A stretch of 64,000 bases of DNA from Paraburkholderia agricolaris (GTDB taxonomy: Bacteria > Pseudomonadota > Gammaproteobacteria > Burkholderiales > Burkholderiaceae), in contig NZ_QPER01000001.1 in the NCBI RefSeq assembly GCF_009455635.1, positions 1,364,001 through 1,428,000 on the forward strand, in the 5' to 3' direction. The notes below the pieces were generated by a model. The model saw only the letters and a list, made by a program, of their open reading frames with translations, did not search any database and had not been told where the DNA came from. Every line of letters starts with the position of its first letter. Within the stretch, counting starts at the first letter, position 1. The translations under genes were made by a program, and so were the position numbers. Shown piece by piece: positions 1-8,977 of this stretch.

Positions 1-1711
1 CAACGCGCTCCGCGTCATCCCTCAACGCAACATCAAAAAACCGCCCTTGTGCCTCAGCACCAGCCCTCACATAAGCCCGATTAACCCCACTAATCACAGC
101 CCGAATCGAAGCCGTGACAAGGTTGGCATCGATGCCAACTCCAAAAGCACTCCCAACCACATCAGCCCCAGCCATCTCGGCGACAGCCACAGCACGAGCA
201 TCGGCACCCTGCGTCAAAGCCCGTTCCTCATAGTGCTGAATCCGCACAGGCACACCAATCGCGTGCATCAACGCATCAAGTGGCCCATTCCCTTCGCCAT
301 TCAGCACGCGCCGCGAGCCATTAATCTCGACGGTGAGCTTGATATGCTCACGCCCATCGTGTTCAGACAGACTATGTCCAACATAGTGAATCGGCGCAGT
401 ACTGCGCACATACTCCTGCTGGAACAATTCCCAGATCTGCGAAGGCGTAACTTCCTGACCGCTGTCATCGGTAAACCGCTGCACAGCAGAGCTAAAATCG
501 ACCTGCAAGCGCCGCGGCAACACCACCCCATAGCTCTGCTCGAGCAAGTAGGCAATCCCGCCCTTACCAGACTGACTATTCACGCGAATCACCGAATCGT
601 AGGTCCGACCGAGATCGCTCGGATCGATCGGCATATACGGCACTTCCCACATCGCATCCGGTTTCTGCACAGCAAAACCCTTCTTGATCGCATCCTGATG
701 CGAACCGGAGAACGCGGTGAACACGAGATCGCCGACATACGGATGACGCGGATGCACCGGCAACTGCGTGCATTCCTCGGCGGTACGCGCGACTTCATTG
801 ATATTCGAAAAGTCGAGTTCAGGATCGATACCCTGCGTGTAGAGATTCAACGCAAGCGTCACGAGATCGACATTGCCGGTGCGCTCACCGTTGCCGAACA
901 AACAGCCTTCGATCCGATCTGCTCCAGCCATCACAGCCAGTTCCGCGGCAGCCACCGCGGTACCCCGATCGTTATGCGGATGCACTGAAACGATCAACGA
1001 ATCGCGGCGTGCGAGATTGCGGTGCATCCATTCGATCTGGTCGGCGTAAACATTCGGCGTCGCCATTTCCACGGTAGCGGGCAGGTTGACGATCGCTTTG
1101 TGGTCGGGCGTCGGCTGCCAGATATCGAACACGGCGTCGCACACTTCCTTGGCGAATTCGAGTTCGGTGCCGCTGAACACTTCCGGACTGTATTGCAGCG
1201 TGAAGTGGGTTTCCGGCGCGGCATCGGCGAGACGCTTCATGGTGCGCGCCGCATTCTGTGTGAGTTCTTTCACGCCGCTCTTGTCGAGGCCGAATACGAT
1301 ACGGCGGAATTCGGGCGCGGTGGCGTTGTACAGATGGACGATGGCGCGCGGTACACCACGCAAGGATTCGAAGGTGCGTTCGATCAGGTCGTCGCGAGCT
1401 TGGGTCAATACTTCGATCGTAACGTCGTCGGGGATATGACCGCCTTCGATCAACTCGCGGACGAAATTGAAGTCGGTTTGCGACGCAGACGGAAACGCGA
1501 CTTCGATTTGCTTGAAGCCGATCTGCACCAGCGTCTTGAACATGCGCATCTTGCGTTGCGCGTTCATCGGCTCGAACAGCGCCTGATTGCCGTCACGCAG
1601 ATCGGTACTCATCCAGATCGGCGCACGTGTGATGCTGCGCGACGGCCACTGGCGGTCCGTCAAGTTGATGGGCTTGAACGAACGATATTTGGTAGCAGGG
1701 TTTTTCAACAT
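1..1711 (-). CDS. leuA: 2-isopropylmalate synthase, C-terminal end cut by window
   Basis: LeuA condenses acetyl-CoA with 2-ketoisovalerate, the first committed step of leucine synthesis. The minus-strand product starts [17 protein letters not shown] and contains [11 protein letters not shown], the HMGL-type catalytic motif with its metal-binding Asp, and HPHNDRGTA, a metal-binding His loop. This is the long class of LeuA (about 570 aa in the window), and only the last few residues are missing. The ATG at 1711 is preferred because AAGGA lies 7 nt upstream; an in-frame ATG at 1720 has that motif too close. A Leu-rich leader peptide and hairpins lie upstream, which suggests attenuation control. 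Confidence 0.95.
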   Translation of the reverse strand, partial: MLKNPATKYRSFKPINLTDRQWPSRSITRAPIWMSTDLRDGNQALFEPMNAQRKMRMFKTLVQIGFKQIEVAFPSASQTDFNFVRELIEGGHIPDDVTIEVLTQARDDLIERTFESLRGVPRAIVHLYNATAPEFRRIVFGLDKSGVKELTQNAARTMKRLADAAPETHFTLQYSPEVFSGTELEFAKEVCDAVFDIWQPTPDHKAIVNLPATVEMATPNVYADQIEWMHRNLARRDSLIVSVHPHNDRGTAVAAAELAVMAGADRIEGCLFGNGERTGNVDLVTLALNLYTQGIDPELDFSNINEVARTAEECTQLPVHPRHPYVGDLVFTAFSGSHQDAIKKGFAVQKPDAMWEVPYMPIDPSDLGRTYDSVIRVNSQSGKGGIAYLLEQSYGVVLPRRLQVDFSSAVQRFTDDSGQEVTPSQIWELFQQEYVRSTAPIHYVGHSLSEHDGREHIKLTVEINGSRRVLNGEGNGPLDALMHAIGVPVRIQHYEERALTQGADARAVAVAEMAGADVVGSAFGVGIDANLVTASIRAVISGVNRAYVRAGAEAQGRFFDVALRDDAERV

Positions 1712-1764
1712 TTTCATCATCCTTGGGATCGATCAACCTGGGTGTCGACCGGACGACGAACAGA

Positions 1765-1793
1765 CAAAAGCATGGCCGCCGGTCGGAAACCGG
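1765..1793 (-). terminator. possible leuA attenuator terminator
   Basis: Downstream of leuL in the transcript, CCGGT-TTCCG-ACCGG (1779-1793) forms a short stem followed after a few bases by a TTTT run (near 1765). The stem is short and the U tract is not adjacent, and a competing pairing with CCGGTC near 1748-1753 is possible, so the exact terminator is unsure. Confidence 0.35.
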
Positions 1794-1836
1794 GGCTGGG
1801 TCAGTTACTGGGGAATTGAGCGGTGCTTCGGGTGTT

Positions 1837-1935
1837 TCAGATGGAAGCGCGCAGCAGCAGACCTAGCCCGGTAGAGCGGGCTAGTAGTAGCGATAGGGTG
1901 GTCTGGGCGCGGTACATAGTGAGCAATAAGAACAT
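1837..1935 (-). CDS. leuL: leucine-rich leader peptide of leuA (attenuator)
   Basis: A 32-codon minus-strand ORF has 11 leucines in three runs: codons 3-5, codons 14 and 16-18 (all CTA, with three consecutive CTA at 1882-1890), and codons 24 and 26-28 (CTA, then CTG CTG CTG). It ends 126 nt before the leuA start. This composition fits a ribosome-stalling leader that senses charged tRNA-Leu. A promoter-like TTGACG/TCTTAT pair (1949-1954, 1926-1931) would place the transcript start next to the internal ATG at 1917. The functional peptide may therefore be the 26-residue, nearly leaderless version. No good ribosome site precedes either ATG. I do not know of a described leader for this leuA class in Burkholderiaceae. 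Confidence 0.75.
   Translation of the reverse strand: MFLLLTMYRAQTTLSLLLARSTGLGLLLRASI
1863..1884 (-). promoter_or_regulatory. hairpin overlapping the Leu codon run of leuL
   Basis: A perfect 8-bp stem (CTAGCCCG / CGGGCTAG, 6-nt loop) begins exactly in the last codon of the CTA CTA CTA run. A ribosome stalled on those codons would cover the 5' arm, which is the geometry expected of an attenuator pause or antiterminator stem. Confidence 0.65.
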
Positions 1936-1954
1936 ACTATTGAGATCGCGTCAA
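1926..1954 (-). promoter_or_regulatory. candidate leuL-leuA promoter
   Basis: TTGACG (-35, 1949-1954) and TCTTAT (-10, 1926-1931) are separated by 17 bp. The predicted start is near 1918, at the second ATG of leuL. Confidence 0.5.
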
Positions 1955-2047
1955 GCGGAGCGCACTGAGGCGTGGGCCCGCCGGAGGAGGCTTATCGTGC
2001 CGCGCAGCGCGCTGGGGTTGCTCTGGAACCCGAGCACGGCAAGCCTG

Positions 2048-2917
2048 TCACCTTGGCTTCACGAAACGCAAGGTCATACGGTCCGATTCGCCGATCGCTG
2101 CATATTTCGCCCGGTCGACGTCATGGCCTTCATACGTGGGCGGCAGCGACCACACGCCATGCGGATAATTTTTCGTGTCCCGCGGATTGCTGTTCACCTC
2201 GCTTTGGGCGGCCAGTTCGAACCCTGCCGCGCGGGCGTGCTCGATGACATAGGCTTCGGTCACATAGCCGCTGTCGATGGTCTGTTGCAGGGAGGTGCCC
2301 GGCGCCGCGCGATGTTCCTCGACACCGAGAATGCCGCCCGGTTTAAGTGCCGCGTAGAAGGCGCGCAGGTTCGCGTCGATCTCGCCGTCCTTGATCCAGT
2401 TGTGGATATTGCGGAAGGTCAGCACCTCGTCGACGCTGCCATTGGCCGGAAAACCATTGAACTGGCCGGCGCGCAGCGTGCCGACTACCACATTGCCGTA
2501 GATAGCCGGCGTGTTCGCCAGCTTTTGGGCGAAAGAGACTCGGCCGGCCTGTTCTTCAGCCGCCGACGCGGCGTCCGGGCTGTCGTATTGCGCTTCGTAC
2601 AGTTTGCCGTGGTCGTGCAAATAGGGCGCGAGTATTTCCGTGTACCAGCCTCCGCCCGGCGCGATCTCAAGTACGGTTTGCGAAGACGCCACTTCGAAGA
2701 ATTGCAGCGTTTCCTTCGGATGGCGGTAGATATCGCGTGCACGGTTCCTGTCGCTGCGCTGTGGCCCGGAGATTGCCGCATCGAGCGCGGCAGAATCGGC
2801 CGCCGCGGAAGAGTTCGACGTGGCCGGGGCGGCGCAGGCGGCCAGCAACAGCGCTGCGCTCAGGGCTGCGAGTGTGGCGCGCAGTGTGCGAGCCTGGGGC
2901 GTGGGGTGGAGGTTCAT
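2048..2917 (-). CDS. exported class I SAM-dependent methyltransferase-like protein
   Basis: The 289-aa product starts MNLHPTPQARTLRATLAAL and has a lipoprotein signal ending LLLAAC. It then has a methyltransferase fold with the glycine-rich SAM loop VLEIAPGGGWYTEILAP and later LKPGGILGVEEHRA. Homologues are annotated as class I SAM methyltransferases with signal peptides; the substrate is unknown. A methyltransferase fold on an exported protein is odd because SAM is cytoplasmic. The ATG at 2917 is chosen because the signal peptide begins there; the frame stays open upstream. Confidence 0.8.
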   Translation of the reverse strand: MNLHPTPQARTLRATLAALSAALLLAACAAPATSNSSAAADSAALDAAISGPQRSDRNRARDIYRHPKETLQFFEVASSQTVLEIAPGGGWYTEILAPYLHDHGKLYEAQYDSPDAASAAEEQAGRVSFAQKLANTPAIYGNVVVGTLRAGQFNGFPANGSVDEVLTFRNIHNWIKDGEIDANLRAFYAALKPGGILGVEEHRAAPGTSLQQTIDSGYVTEAYVIEHARAAGFELAAQSEVNSNPRDTKNYPHGVWSLPPTYEGHDVDRAKYAAIGESDRMTLRFVKPR

Positions 2918-3044
2918 GGGCTCATTATCGGGTGCGATCCGCCCGGAAAGAAATCGCCAATCGGCATAACGATATGCGCTGGCGCTATTTGCCGCGACCG
3001 CATCGGCCGCCTCACGCCTGTTCCACATCCGCCCCACGCCCGTT

Positions 3045-3698
3045 TCAGATTCCGAACACAATCCGCAACGTATCGTTTTCCATGATCACAGAGACGCCGA
3101 TTATCAGCAGAATCAGCGGCAGCAATGCGGTACCGTAGCGCCGGATCGGCGCGCCCAGCAACGGATGCTCCACCAGCCAGACCGCGCCCGCGCACCAGAT
3201 GCCGATCATGACGACGAATATCAGCGAGATGAACATGCCCTCGCTATGCGAATGACTTGCGTACAAGGGCACATAGACGGCGATATTGTCAGAGCCGTTG
3301 GCGAGCGCGACGCAAGCCACGGTCCACCATGACGAGCCGGTGCCGGACGGAGTTGGCGTGGTCGAGTTAGTTGGCCTGGCCGGTGCATTCCTATGCGCGA
3401 CGGTGCGCGCCTCGTTCTCGCGATCCGTGTTGCCTGGCCGAAACCGCGTCCAGGCTTTACTCACACCCACACCGATCGGCAAGATGCCGAGCAGGCCGAC
3501 ATAGCCGGTGGGTAACCGTTCCAGCAACGCGGCAACCAGTATCGCCCCCGCGATCAGGGCGAGCGAACCGGCGAACTGCCCGGTGATTACGCGTCGCCGC
3601 TGGCCGCCTGCTTCCGCAAGGAAGGCGAGCAGCACGAAAAGGTTGTCGATATTGGTGGCGGCATAGGCCGCCACCGAGAGCAGGGTAAGGCTGAGCAT
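3045..3698 (-). CDS. CadD-family cadmium resistance transporter
   Basis: A 217-aa membrane protein begins MLSLTLLSVAAYAATNIDNL and carries NIDNLFVLLAF and, later, ANGSDNIAVYVPLYA, the repeated Asp/Asn motifs of the CadD/LysE-like cation efflux family. There are about five hydrophobic segments, with a charged, Pro/Thr-rich loop around residues 85-120. The probable role is efflux of cadmium or a similar divalent metal. It stands alone, 127 bp upstream of the methyltransferase on the same strand. Confidence 0.8.
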   Translation of the reverse strand: MLSLTLLSVAAYAATNIDNLFVLLAFLAEAGGQRRRVITGQFAGSLALIAGAILVAALLERLPTGYVGLLGILPIGVGVSKAWTRFRPGNTDRENEARTVAHRNAPARPTNSTTPTPSGTGSSWWTVACVALANGSDNIAVYVPLYASHSHSEGMFISLIFVVMIGIWCAGAVWLVEHPLLGAPIRRYGTALLPLILLIIGVSVIMENDTLRIVFGI

Positions 3699-3996
3699 GC
3701 GGCAAAGGAAAGCGGGTCAATCACGGTGGAAAAACGGATCTGCACCCGCGAAGCAGGTCCAGCCGGAGAAACAGCAAAAACAACAGCGCGCCGCGGGCAT
3801 GGGGCCGGTCAACACGATGCCGATGCCGGGCGTTGTGGTCAAGCCGTCTCTTTGTCCGGCACGACGTGTGCGTCTTGAGGCTCGATGCGTTTGCGTACTG
3901 TGCCGTCTCGCGACTGAGCCGTTTTCATGGTCGGAGGAATGCCGGCCCGTCAGCCCGTAAGCTACAATTGCCGACGGCTTGAAAAACGGAACATCA

Positions 3997-4557
3997 ATGA
4001 AGATTCGGATTATCTCTATCGCTTGCATGACGACCGCTGCCGCGTTGCTTGCGGCCTGCACGGCCGTCTACAAGAACTCGGATGCATGCGAGCAGTTGAT
4101 GCGAAGCAAGCTGGCTGAATCGTCGCCGGATACGCTCAAGGTCAGCCACAAAGGCGTCGGCATCGATGGTTCGCGGGTGGTTGTCGAAGGATCGATCGAG
4201 CATGTGGTGACGGCTTCGGAGGTTGCGGCTTCGGCGGCTGCTTCCGCCGCGCAGGCGGCGAAGGCGCCACGTCCGACCTCGGGTGCGCAGGCGGCGTCCG
4301 CCGTGTCGGTGGCTTCCGCGGCTTCAGGCGCTGTGGCTGCGTCTAGTGCGATGGCTGGCGTGGCTTCGGACGCTTCGGCCGCTACGGCCGCTTCGAGTAC
4401 CGTCGCAACCTCGGTCAAACCGGTGAAGCCGAAGAAGACCAGCACGGCCGCTGCCGCCGAATGCACGTTCCACGGTTCGACGCTGGCCTTGTTCAGCTGG
4501 TTGGCGCCGGCCAGGCTGGCTTCGCCGCTTGGTCCCGCCAGCGAAGCCACCGAGTAA
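3997..4557 (+). CDS. Ala/Ser-rich lipoprotein, unknown function
   Basis: The 186-aa product begins MKIRIISIACMTTAAALLAAC, a lipoprotein signal with the lipid-acceptor Cys in LLAAC. The middle (about residues 70-140) is low-complexity Ala/Ser/Val with repeated AAS(A/V)ASA units, ending in a KPVKPKKT linker and a short Cys-containing tail. I recognise no domain. The start at 3997 is chosen because the signal peptide begins there rather than at the ATG six codons upstream. A terminator follows at 4656. Confidence 0.7.
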   Translation: MKIRIISIACMTTAAALLAACTAVYKNSDACEQLMRSKLAESSPDTLKVSHKGVGIDGSRVVVEGSIEHVVTASEVAASAAASAAQAAKAPRPTSGAQAASAVSVASAASGAVAASSAMAGVASDASAATAASSTVATSVKPVKPKKTSTAAAAECTFHGSTLALFSWLAPARLASPLGPASEATE

Positions 4558-4653
4558 TAATTCGATTTCGGTCCAGCGCGTCCGGATGCTTCATGCCGTG
4601 CATAACGCGCACGGCCCGATCCGGCTAGCGCAAGACGAGTTTCAAGCCGCCCC

Positions 4654-6534
4654 TCAAGCCGCCCCGTTCGCGAGGCGGCTTTTGTTTTTGTGCAGCAGTT
4701 TCAGCACACTTTCGCCGAACGCCTGCGGCCGCCCTTCAAAGCAGCGCTGTACGGCGTGTGTATCGATCAGGCGCTGCCGCAATGCAGTGCGCTCGTCATG
4801 CTGGTCGATCATGCGCACGGCCGTGGCGATGTAAGCCTCGACGCTGTCCGTGACGGTCCACGACGGCATGCCCACGCGCTCGAACAGCGCGCCGTCGATC
4901 TGCTCGAATACCTCCGGCCCGCGTTTGCACACGCCCGGCAAGCCGAGCGTCAATGCATCGACGATACCGTTGGTATTGCCGAACGGAAACGGGCTGAGGA
5001 ACAGGTCGGATTGATTGACGCGCGCCAGATACTCAGCGTAGCCATGAAAGTCATGTACGACGGCACCTGGCACCGCTCGCACGACGACGTTGCGCAGATG
5101 GTCGAACTGCAGGCCTGAGGGCACGCCCGTCATGAAGTGAAACTCGATGGGCGTCACGGCGCGTGTGCCGATCTCACGGCACGCGTCGAGAAAGCCGGGA
5201 TTGAGCTTCATCGCACTGGCCGTGACAACGACTTGCAGTGTCTCGCGCGCCGGCGGAATCTGCGCGACGATGTCCGGCAGCGCGACCGACGGGCGATACG
5301 GCTGACCGTCTTTAGGCAACTTCATCAACTGTTCGCTGAAGCAGGCAGGATCACCGACATAATCCTCTTCGACACTGATGTAGTCGATCTTGTCGGAATG
5401 CGTGGTGGCCGGATGGCCGAGCGCGGCGATCTGCAACGGCGCAATACGCAGATTGGACATGAACACCGTCAGCACGAACATGCCGACGCTCGGCATATAC
5501 AGCACGTCCGGTTGTTCGGCCTCGGCAAAGTCGCGAATTGTTTTCAGGCATTCGCCGATGTACTCCGGCTCCTTCAGTTCAATGAAGCGGTCGAAGATTT
5601 TCCGTCCCGCTTCGTCGACAGCGTAATCGAAGCCGAAGCCCACCACCTCGAAATGTTCGCGCGCGGCTTCGAGCGTACGCGAGTGCGTGCGGTAGATCGA
5701 ATGCGCGCCGGTGAACCACTCCAGCATGACTAGCATCACGGGCTTCCTGACGCGCTGCGATTTGCCTTTGGCAGGCGTGCGTTTCGGTGCGGGCAGCTTG
5801 GGCAGGTCGGTCAGGCCGAGTTGCGCGAGCTTGCGGCGCACCAGCACATTGATGTCCTGCTTGATCGCATGGCGCCGCGGCGTATCGGCATAGCTGCAGA
5901 ACATATAGGCGTTGTGCAGCACGGCAGAGGGCAGATCGTCGAGGTCGTCGATTTGCTGCAGTTTGCCCGGCAGCCACTCCAGCAGCGCCTCGCGCTTCAG
6001 ATGCGCGCTCGGGGTGCCCTTGGAGACCGGCGCCAATAAAACGAGCGCGAGTGAGGCCGCGAGGGTTTTGTCATAGGCCCAGAGGGCGGCAAAGTCGAGT
6101 TCCAGTTCGGACTCGGTCGAATAGAGCACGCATAGCTTCTCAATGAAGCTGTCGCCCGGCAGAAACTGGGCGTTCGCCGGGCCACGAGGATTCAGGTAAC
6201 GGGTGACGTGGTCCGCATTGCCTGACGCGGTGGCCGAGAACAGCAGACCGATCCACTCATGGAGCGTGAGCAATAATTTAAAGCACGCGGGTGGGAGCTG
6301 AAAGTCCGGGTCGGCGAACAGCGTTGACACCGCGCTCGTCAGACGCGTGCAGAAACGTTGACGTTGCTCTTCGGGAGACAGGCCGATCAGACCCGAGGCC
6401 TGGAAACTTTCGTCCAGCTCGCCACGCGTTTGCTGGAGGCGTGCGAGCAGGGTGACGAGCTGGAGCGAGGCCTGAACATGCTGTTGCGTGTAGACGAGTT
6501 GCTCGAAATGGTCGAGCGAAAAGGTGGTTTCCAT
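4654..6534 (-). CDS. HMW1C-like glycosyltransferase (GT41 family)
   Basis: The 626-aa product is METTFSLDHFEQLVYTQQHV at the N-terminus. An alpha-helical N-terminal region is followed by a GT-B part with MLEWFTGAHSIYRTHS and, near the C-terminus, LSPFPFGNTNGIVDALTLG then LPGVCKRGPEVFEQID. That last block closely resembles the UDP-sugar-binding end of HMW1C/ApNGT N-glycosyltransferases, which add hexose to Asn of adhesins in the cytoplasm. No adhesin or two-partner secretion gene is adjacent, so the acceptor is unknown. No strong ribosome site was seen. Confidence 0.8.
   Translation of the reverse strand: METTFSLDHFEQLVYTQQHVQASLQLVTLLARLQQTRGELDESFQASGLIGLSPEEQRQRFCTRLTSAVSTLFADPDFQLPPACFKLLLTLHEWIGLLFSATASGNADHVTRYLNPRGPANAQFLPGDSFIEKLCVLYSTESELELDFAALWAYDKTLAASLALVLLAPVSKGTPSAHLKREALLEWLPGKLQQIDDLDDLPSAVLHNAYMFCSYADTPRRHAIKQDINVLVRRKLAQLGLTDLPKLPAPKRTPAKGKSQRVRKPVMLVMLEWFTGAHSIYRTHSRTLEAAREHFEVVGFGFDYAVDEAGRKIFDRFIELKEPEYIGECLKTIRDFAEAEQPDVLYMPSVGMFVLTVFMSNLRIAPLQIAALGHPATTHSDKIDYISVEEDYVGDPACFSEQLMKLPKDGQPYRPSVALPDIVAQIPPARETLQVVVTASAMKLNPGFLDACREIGTRAVTPIEFHFMTGVPSGLQFDHLRNVVVRAVPGAVVHDFHGYAEYLARVNQSDLFLSPFPFGNTNGIVDALTLGLPGVCKRGPEVFEQIDGALFERVGMPSWTVTDSVEAYIATAVRMIDQHDERTALRQRLIDTHAVQRCFEGRPQAFGESVLKLLHKNKSRLANGAA
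4656..4689 (+). terminator. rho-independent terminator
   Basis: AAGCCGCC (4656-4663) pairs with GGCGGCTT (4674-4681), followed by TTTGTTTTTG. It terminates the lipoprotein gene and lies inside the 3' coding end of the convergent glycosyltransferase gene. Confidence 0.8.
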
Positions 6535-6684
6535 CGTTTGACTAATATTAGCTATGCAGGACTAACGATATTGAGATGACGTTAGCCAGAAACGATGATT
6601 ATTGCAGTCAGGACGTATCAAATAAGCCGTGGATGACGATTGCGGAATTTTCCGCGCGGGAAAATCCGATTTGATATCAAGCAC

Positions 6685-7974
6685 TCAGAACGCGTAATAC
6701 GGACCCGGGCCGGCCGAGGTGGCGCGCGACGCGATTGCCGTATAGACCCGTCGTCCGAAAAAGAACGGCAGCCCCCAGCCGAAGCTATTGCTGGCGATTC
6801 CAGCCAGATTGTTGAACGCGTTATTCGCGGATGCAAACAGCGCGCTCGAATTGCCGATCGCAAACGACACGGTATTTGACGCACCATCGGTACCCACGAT
6901 CGAGGCGCTTGCGGTTTGCGTCGAGTCCGGGCAATACCAGTAGCCGCACTGCGGCAACTGGGTATTGCGCAAGAAGAGTGCGTTCGAGCCGCTGTCAATG
7001 TAGCTCAGCGCATACGTCTGTCCGCCGCTGCTGGTCGCTACGTAGCCCGTCTGCGGATTGGCCTTGACCACGCTTGCAGCGCCGAGCGTGTTGTTCGCCT
7101 GGGTGCCGATGCCGAAAATCATCGAGCCCGATACGCTGGCCGCGCCCGCGTCGGCGATTGCCGGCAGGTCGATCACCACGCCGTTGTTATCGAGCGGGAA
7201 TTGGCTCACTGGATTGGTGACCTGTTGCGCGAGCGCTTGCGTAGTCGCGACGCAGGCGCCACTGCTGTCGCAGCTGTAATACGACCGGGGCAGAGCGGTA
7301 TTGACGCAAGCGCTGCCGCAGTCGGCCGCGAACAGGCCGACGCCGAGAATACCGTTGGCGCGCAGGCTCGCGACGCTCAGCATCGACGGGCCGGCGCCGG
7401 CGCAGCCGTTGGGCACCGTGGGCAGCGCGGGGTCGGCGATCAACTGGATCGGAATCGAGGTGGCCAGCTGGCCGGCCATGCGCACGTCCGCGCTGCGCAC
7501 TGAGCCCCACGCATAGCCGCCGCCGAATACCGCGCACTCACCGCTCAAGCCGCCGCCCGAACTCACCGCTGCGAGCGGGAGGCTGGCCGGCAGTGCGGAT
7601 GCGAGGATCCGCAGGCCCTGCGAGCCGGTGTCGACCTGAATATCGTCGATCGTCGCGCAGTTGCTGGTGCCGGGCTGGCAGACGGTGACACTGGTCGTCA
7701 GCATATTGCGCGTCAGACCCGGCGCCGTAGTGATTGCGATCGGCTGAACGTTTGGCGTGTTCGACTGTGGCACGCTCGTGCCCGTGCTGGAGTTGGGCGC
7801 CGCGGACGGTGCACTGGCGCCTGACGGATTGGCGGCGGCCGGGCTGCTGGCAGCGCTGGCTGTCCCTGCCTGTGACGAGTCGGCGCTGCTGCTGCCGCCA
7901 CCGCCGCCGCCGCCGCAACCGGCGAGCGCCGCGCTGAGGAGCAGCAGGGCGTGGAGATGAGAAGAGGTATTCAT
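6685..7974 (-). CDS. DUF3443 family secreted lipoprotein
   Basis: The 429-aa product begins MNTSSHLHALLLLSAALAGC, a lipobox followed by eight glycines and a Ser/Ala linker. Then comes a domain with DIQVDTGSQGLRILASAL and FGIGTQANNTLG, resembling the pepsin-like fold of DUF3443 proteins (DTGS is the aspartic-protease flap-type motif). Function is unknown. It forms a typical Burkholderia pair with the DUF2844 gene just upstream on the same strand. The ATG at 7974 is chosen because the lipoprotein signal starts there. Confidence 0.85.
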   Translation of the reverse strand: MNTSSHLHALLLLSAALAGCGGGGGGGSSSADSSQAGTASAASSPAAANPSGASAPSAAPNSSTGTSVPQSNTPNVQPIAITTAPGLTRNMLTTSVTVCQPGTSNCATIDDIQVDTGSQGLRILASALPASLPLAAVSSGGGLSGECAVFGGGYAWGSVRSADVRMAGQLATSIPIQLIADPALPTVPNGCAGAGPSMLSVASLRANGILGVGLFAADCGSACVNTALPRSYYSCDSSGACVATTQALAQQVTNPVSQFPLDNNGVVIDLPAIADAGAASVSGSMIFGIGTQANNTLGAASVVKANPQTGYVATSSGGQTYALSYIDSGSNALFLRNTQLPQCGYWYCPDSTQTASASIVGTDGASNTVSFAIGNSSALFASANNAFNNLAGIASNSFGWGLPFFFGRRVYTAIASRATSAGPGPYYAF

Positions 7975-8035
7975 GATTTTGCCGGCAGTTGGATCGTCGA
8001 AGCGTTTTCTTGATGGCGTGCGATGCGGCGCAAAC

Positions 8036-8500
8036 TCAGCGCAAATCGCTGGCGACGACGCCGGGCGGCAAGGCCGCCGGCAGCCACGCGCGACCCACAT
8101 AGCCACGCATCGGACCGCCGGACTCCACGATCACGTCGGGGCGCACCACCCGCGACGCGTGCAGATTGCCGTCCGGAGCCAACCCGGCGGCGCCCGTGCG
8201 GTAGGAGCCGGCGTACGGCCCGAGCAGCGCGCGCAGATCCGGCATGGTCGGGCCTTGCCACGTGTAGGCGATGATCTGGCCGGTACTGGTGGCGTACTCG
8301 TTGATGGTGGTATTGCCCGCATCGATCAGCGTGCGCAGGCGTAATGCGCCGTTCAGCAAGGTTTGCGGCGCGGTGCCGGTCGAATCCGTCGGGATGGGCA
8401 TCGTGCCGCCCAATTCGGCGCGCGCGCCTGCGCCGACACACAGCAGGGCAGCCATCACGGTGCGAATGGCGAGGGTCGGTGAAAAACAGGGAATTCGCAT
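8036..8500 (-). CDS. DUF2844 family exported protein
   Basis: The 154-aa product starts MRIPCFSPTLAIRTVMAALL with a signal peptide ending near GARA, then a mature domain with NEYATSTGQIIAYTWQGPTMP typical of DUF2844. It precedes the DUF3443 gene (61 bp gap) and is probably co-transcribed with it. The start at 8500 has an AGG-containing site about 11 nt upstream. An alternative ATG lies 12 codons further up. Function is unknown. Confidence 0.8.
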   Translation of the reverse strand: MRIPCFSPTLAIRTVMAALLCVGAGARAELGGTMPIPTDSTGTAPQTLLNGALRLRTLIDAGNTTINEYATSTGQIIAYTWQGPTMPDLRALLGPYAGSYRTGAAGLAPDGNLHASRVVRPDVIVESGGPMRGYVGRAWLPAALPPGVVASDLR

Positions 8501-8894
8501 GGCAACCTGCCTCGCTATTGGAGAAACCCGAAACACTGGGACCGTTCAAGTCTTATTGAGATGTCCAATTCAAGATAACACTCAGGTTTCCTTATCGTTA
8601 TCAGGAGCACGATGCGGCGCGGCGGTTGATCTCAAAAATAGGATGTGAAAAGCGCGAAAAGTGTCTTTTAAAACAAGAGTCTGACAATAAAGTAGGGCGT
8701 GTCCTACGAGCGTTTGAGAAGTGTTGTGAACTGTTAAATTCGCGCCTGGAGGATTGGGTCGCCCCCGCCGGGCGGGGAGATTTTCTGTAGCCGCAGGCTT
8801 GCGCCGCGCAGCGATTCATCGGTATCCGGGTCGTTCGCCGTGAGGTGGGATCTGCTGGCGGCGTGCTGCTTATTTCGTGAGCAAACCCCGGTTT

Positions 8895-8924
8895 TTGCAC
8901 ATGTCTCGCCGGGATCGGTAAAAT
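8895..8924 (+). promoter_or_regulatory. candidate bamC promoter
   Basis: TTGCAC (8895-8900) and TAAAAT (8919-8924) are 18 bp apart; the predicted start is near 8931, 47 nt before bamC. Apart from this and a GC-rich hairpin (CCCCGCC/GGCGGGG near 8763-8778), the 8501-8977 gap shows nothing I can support. Confidence 0.6.
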
Positions 8925-8977
8925 GTTGGGTTGATCCACGGAAACTTGCCGTGGCGTAGCGGAAGGATTCCTCGAAC

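Noticed and set aside
1022..1819. plus-strand frames across 47-1874
   Set aside because: They lie opposite leuA and its leader; the minus-strand LeuA sequence is conserved.
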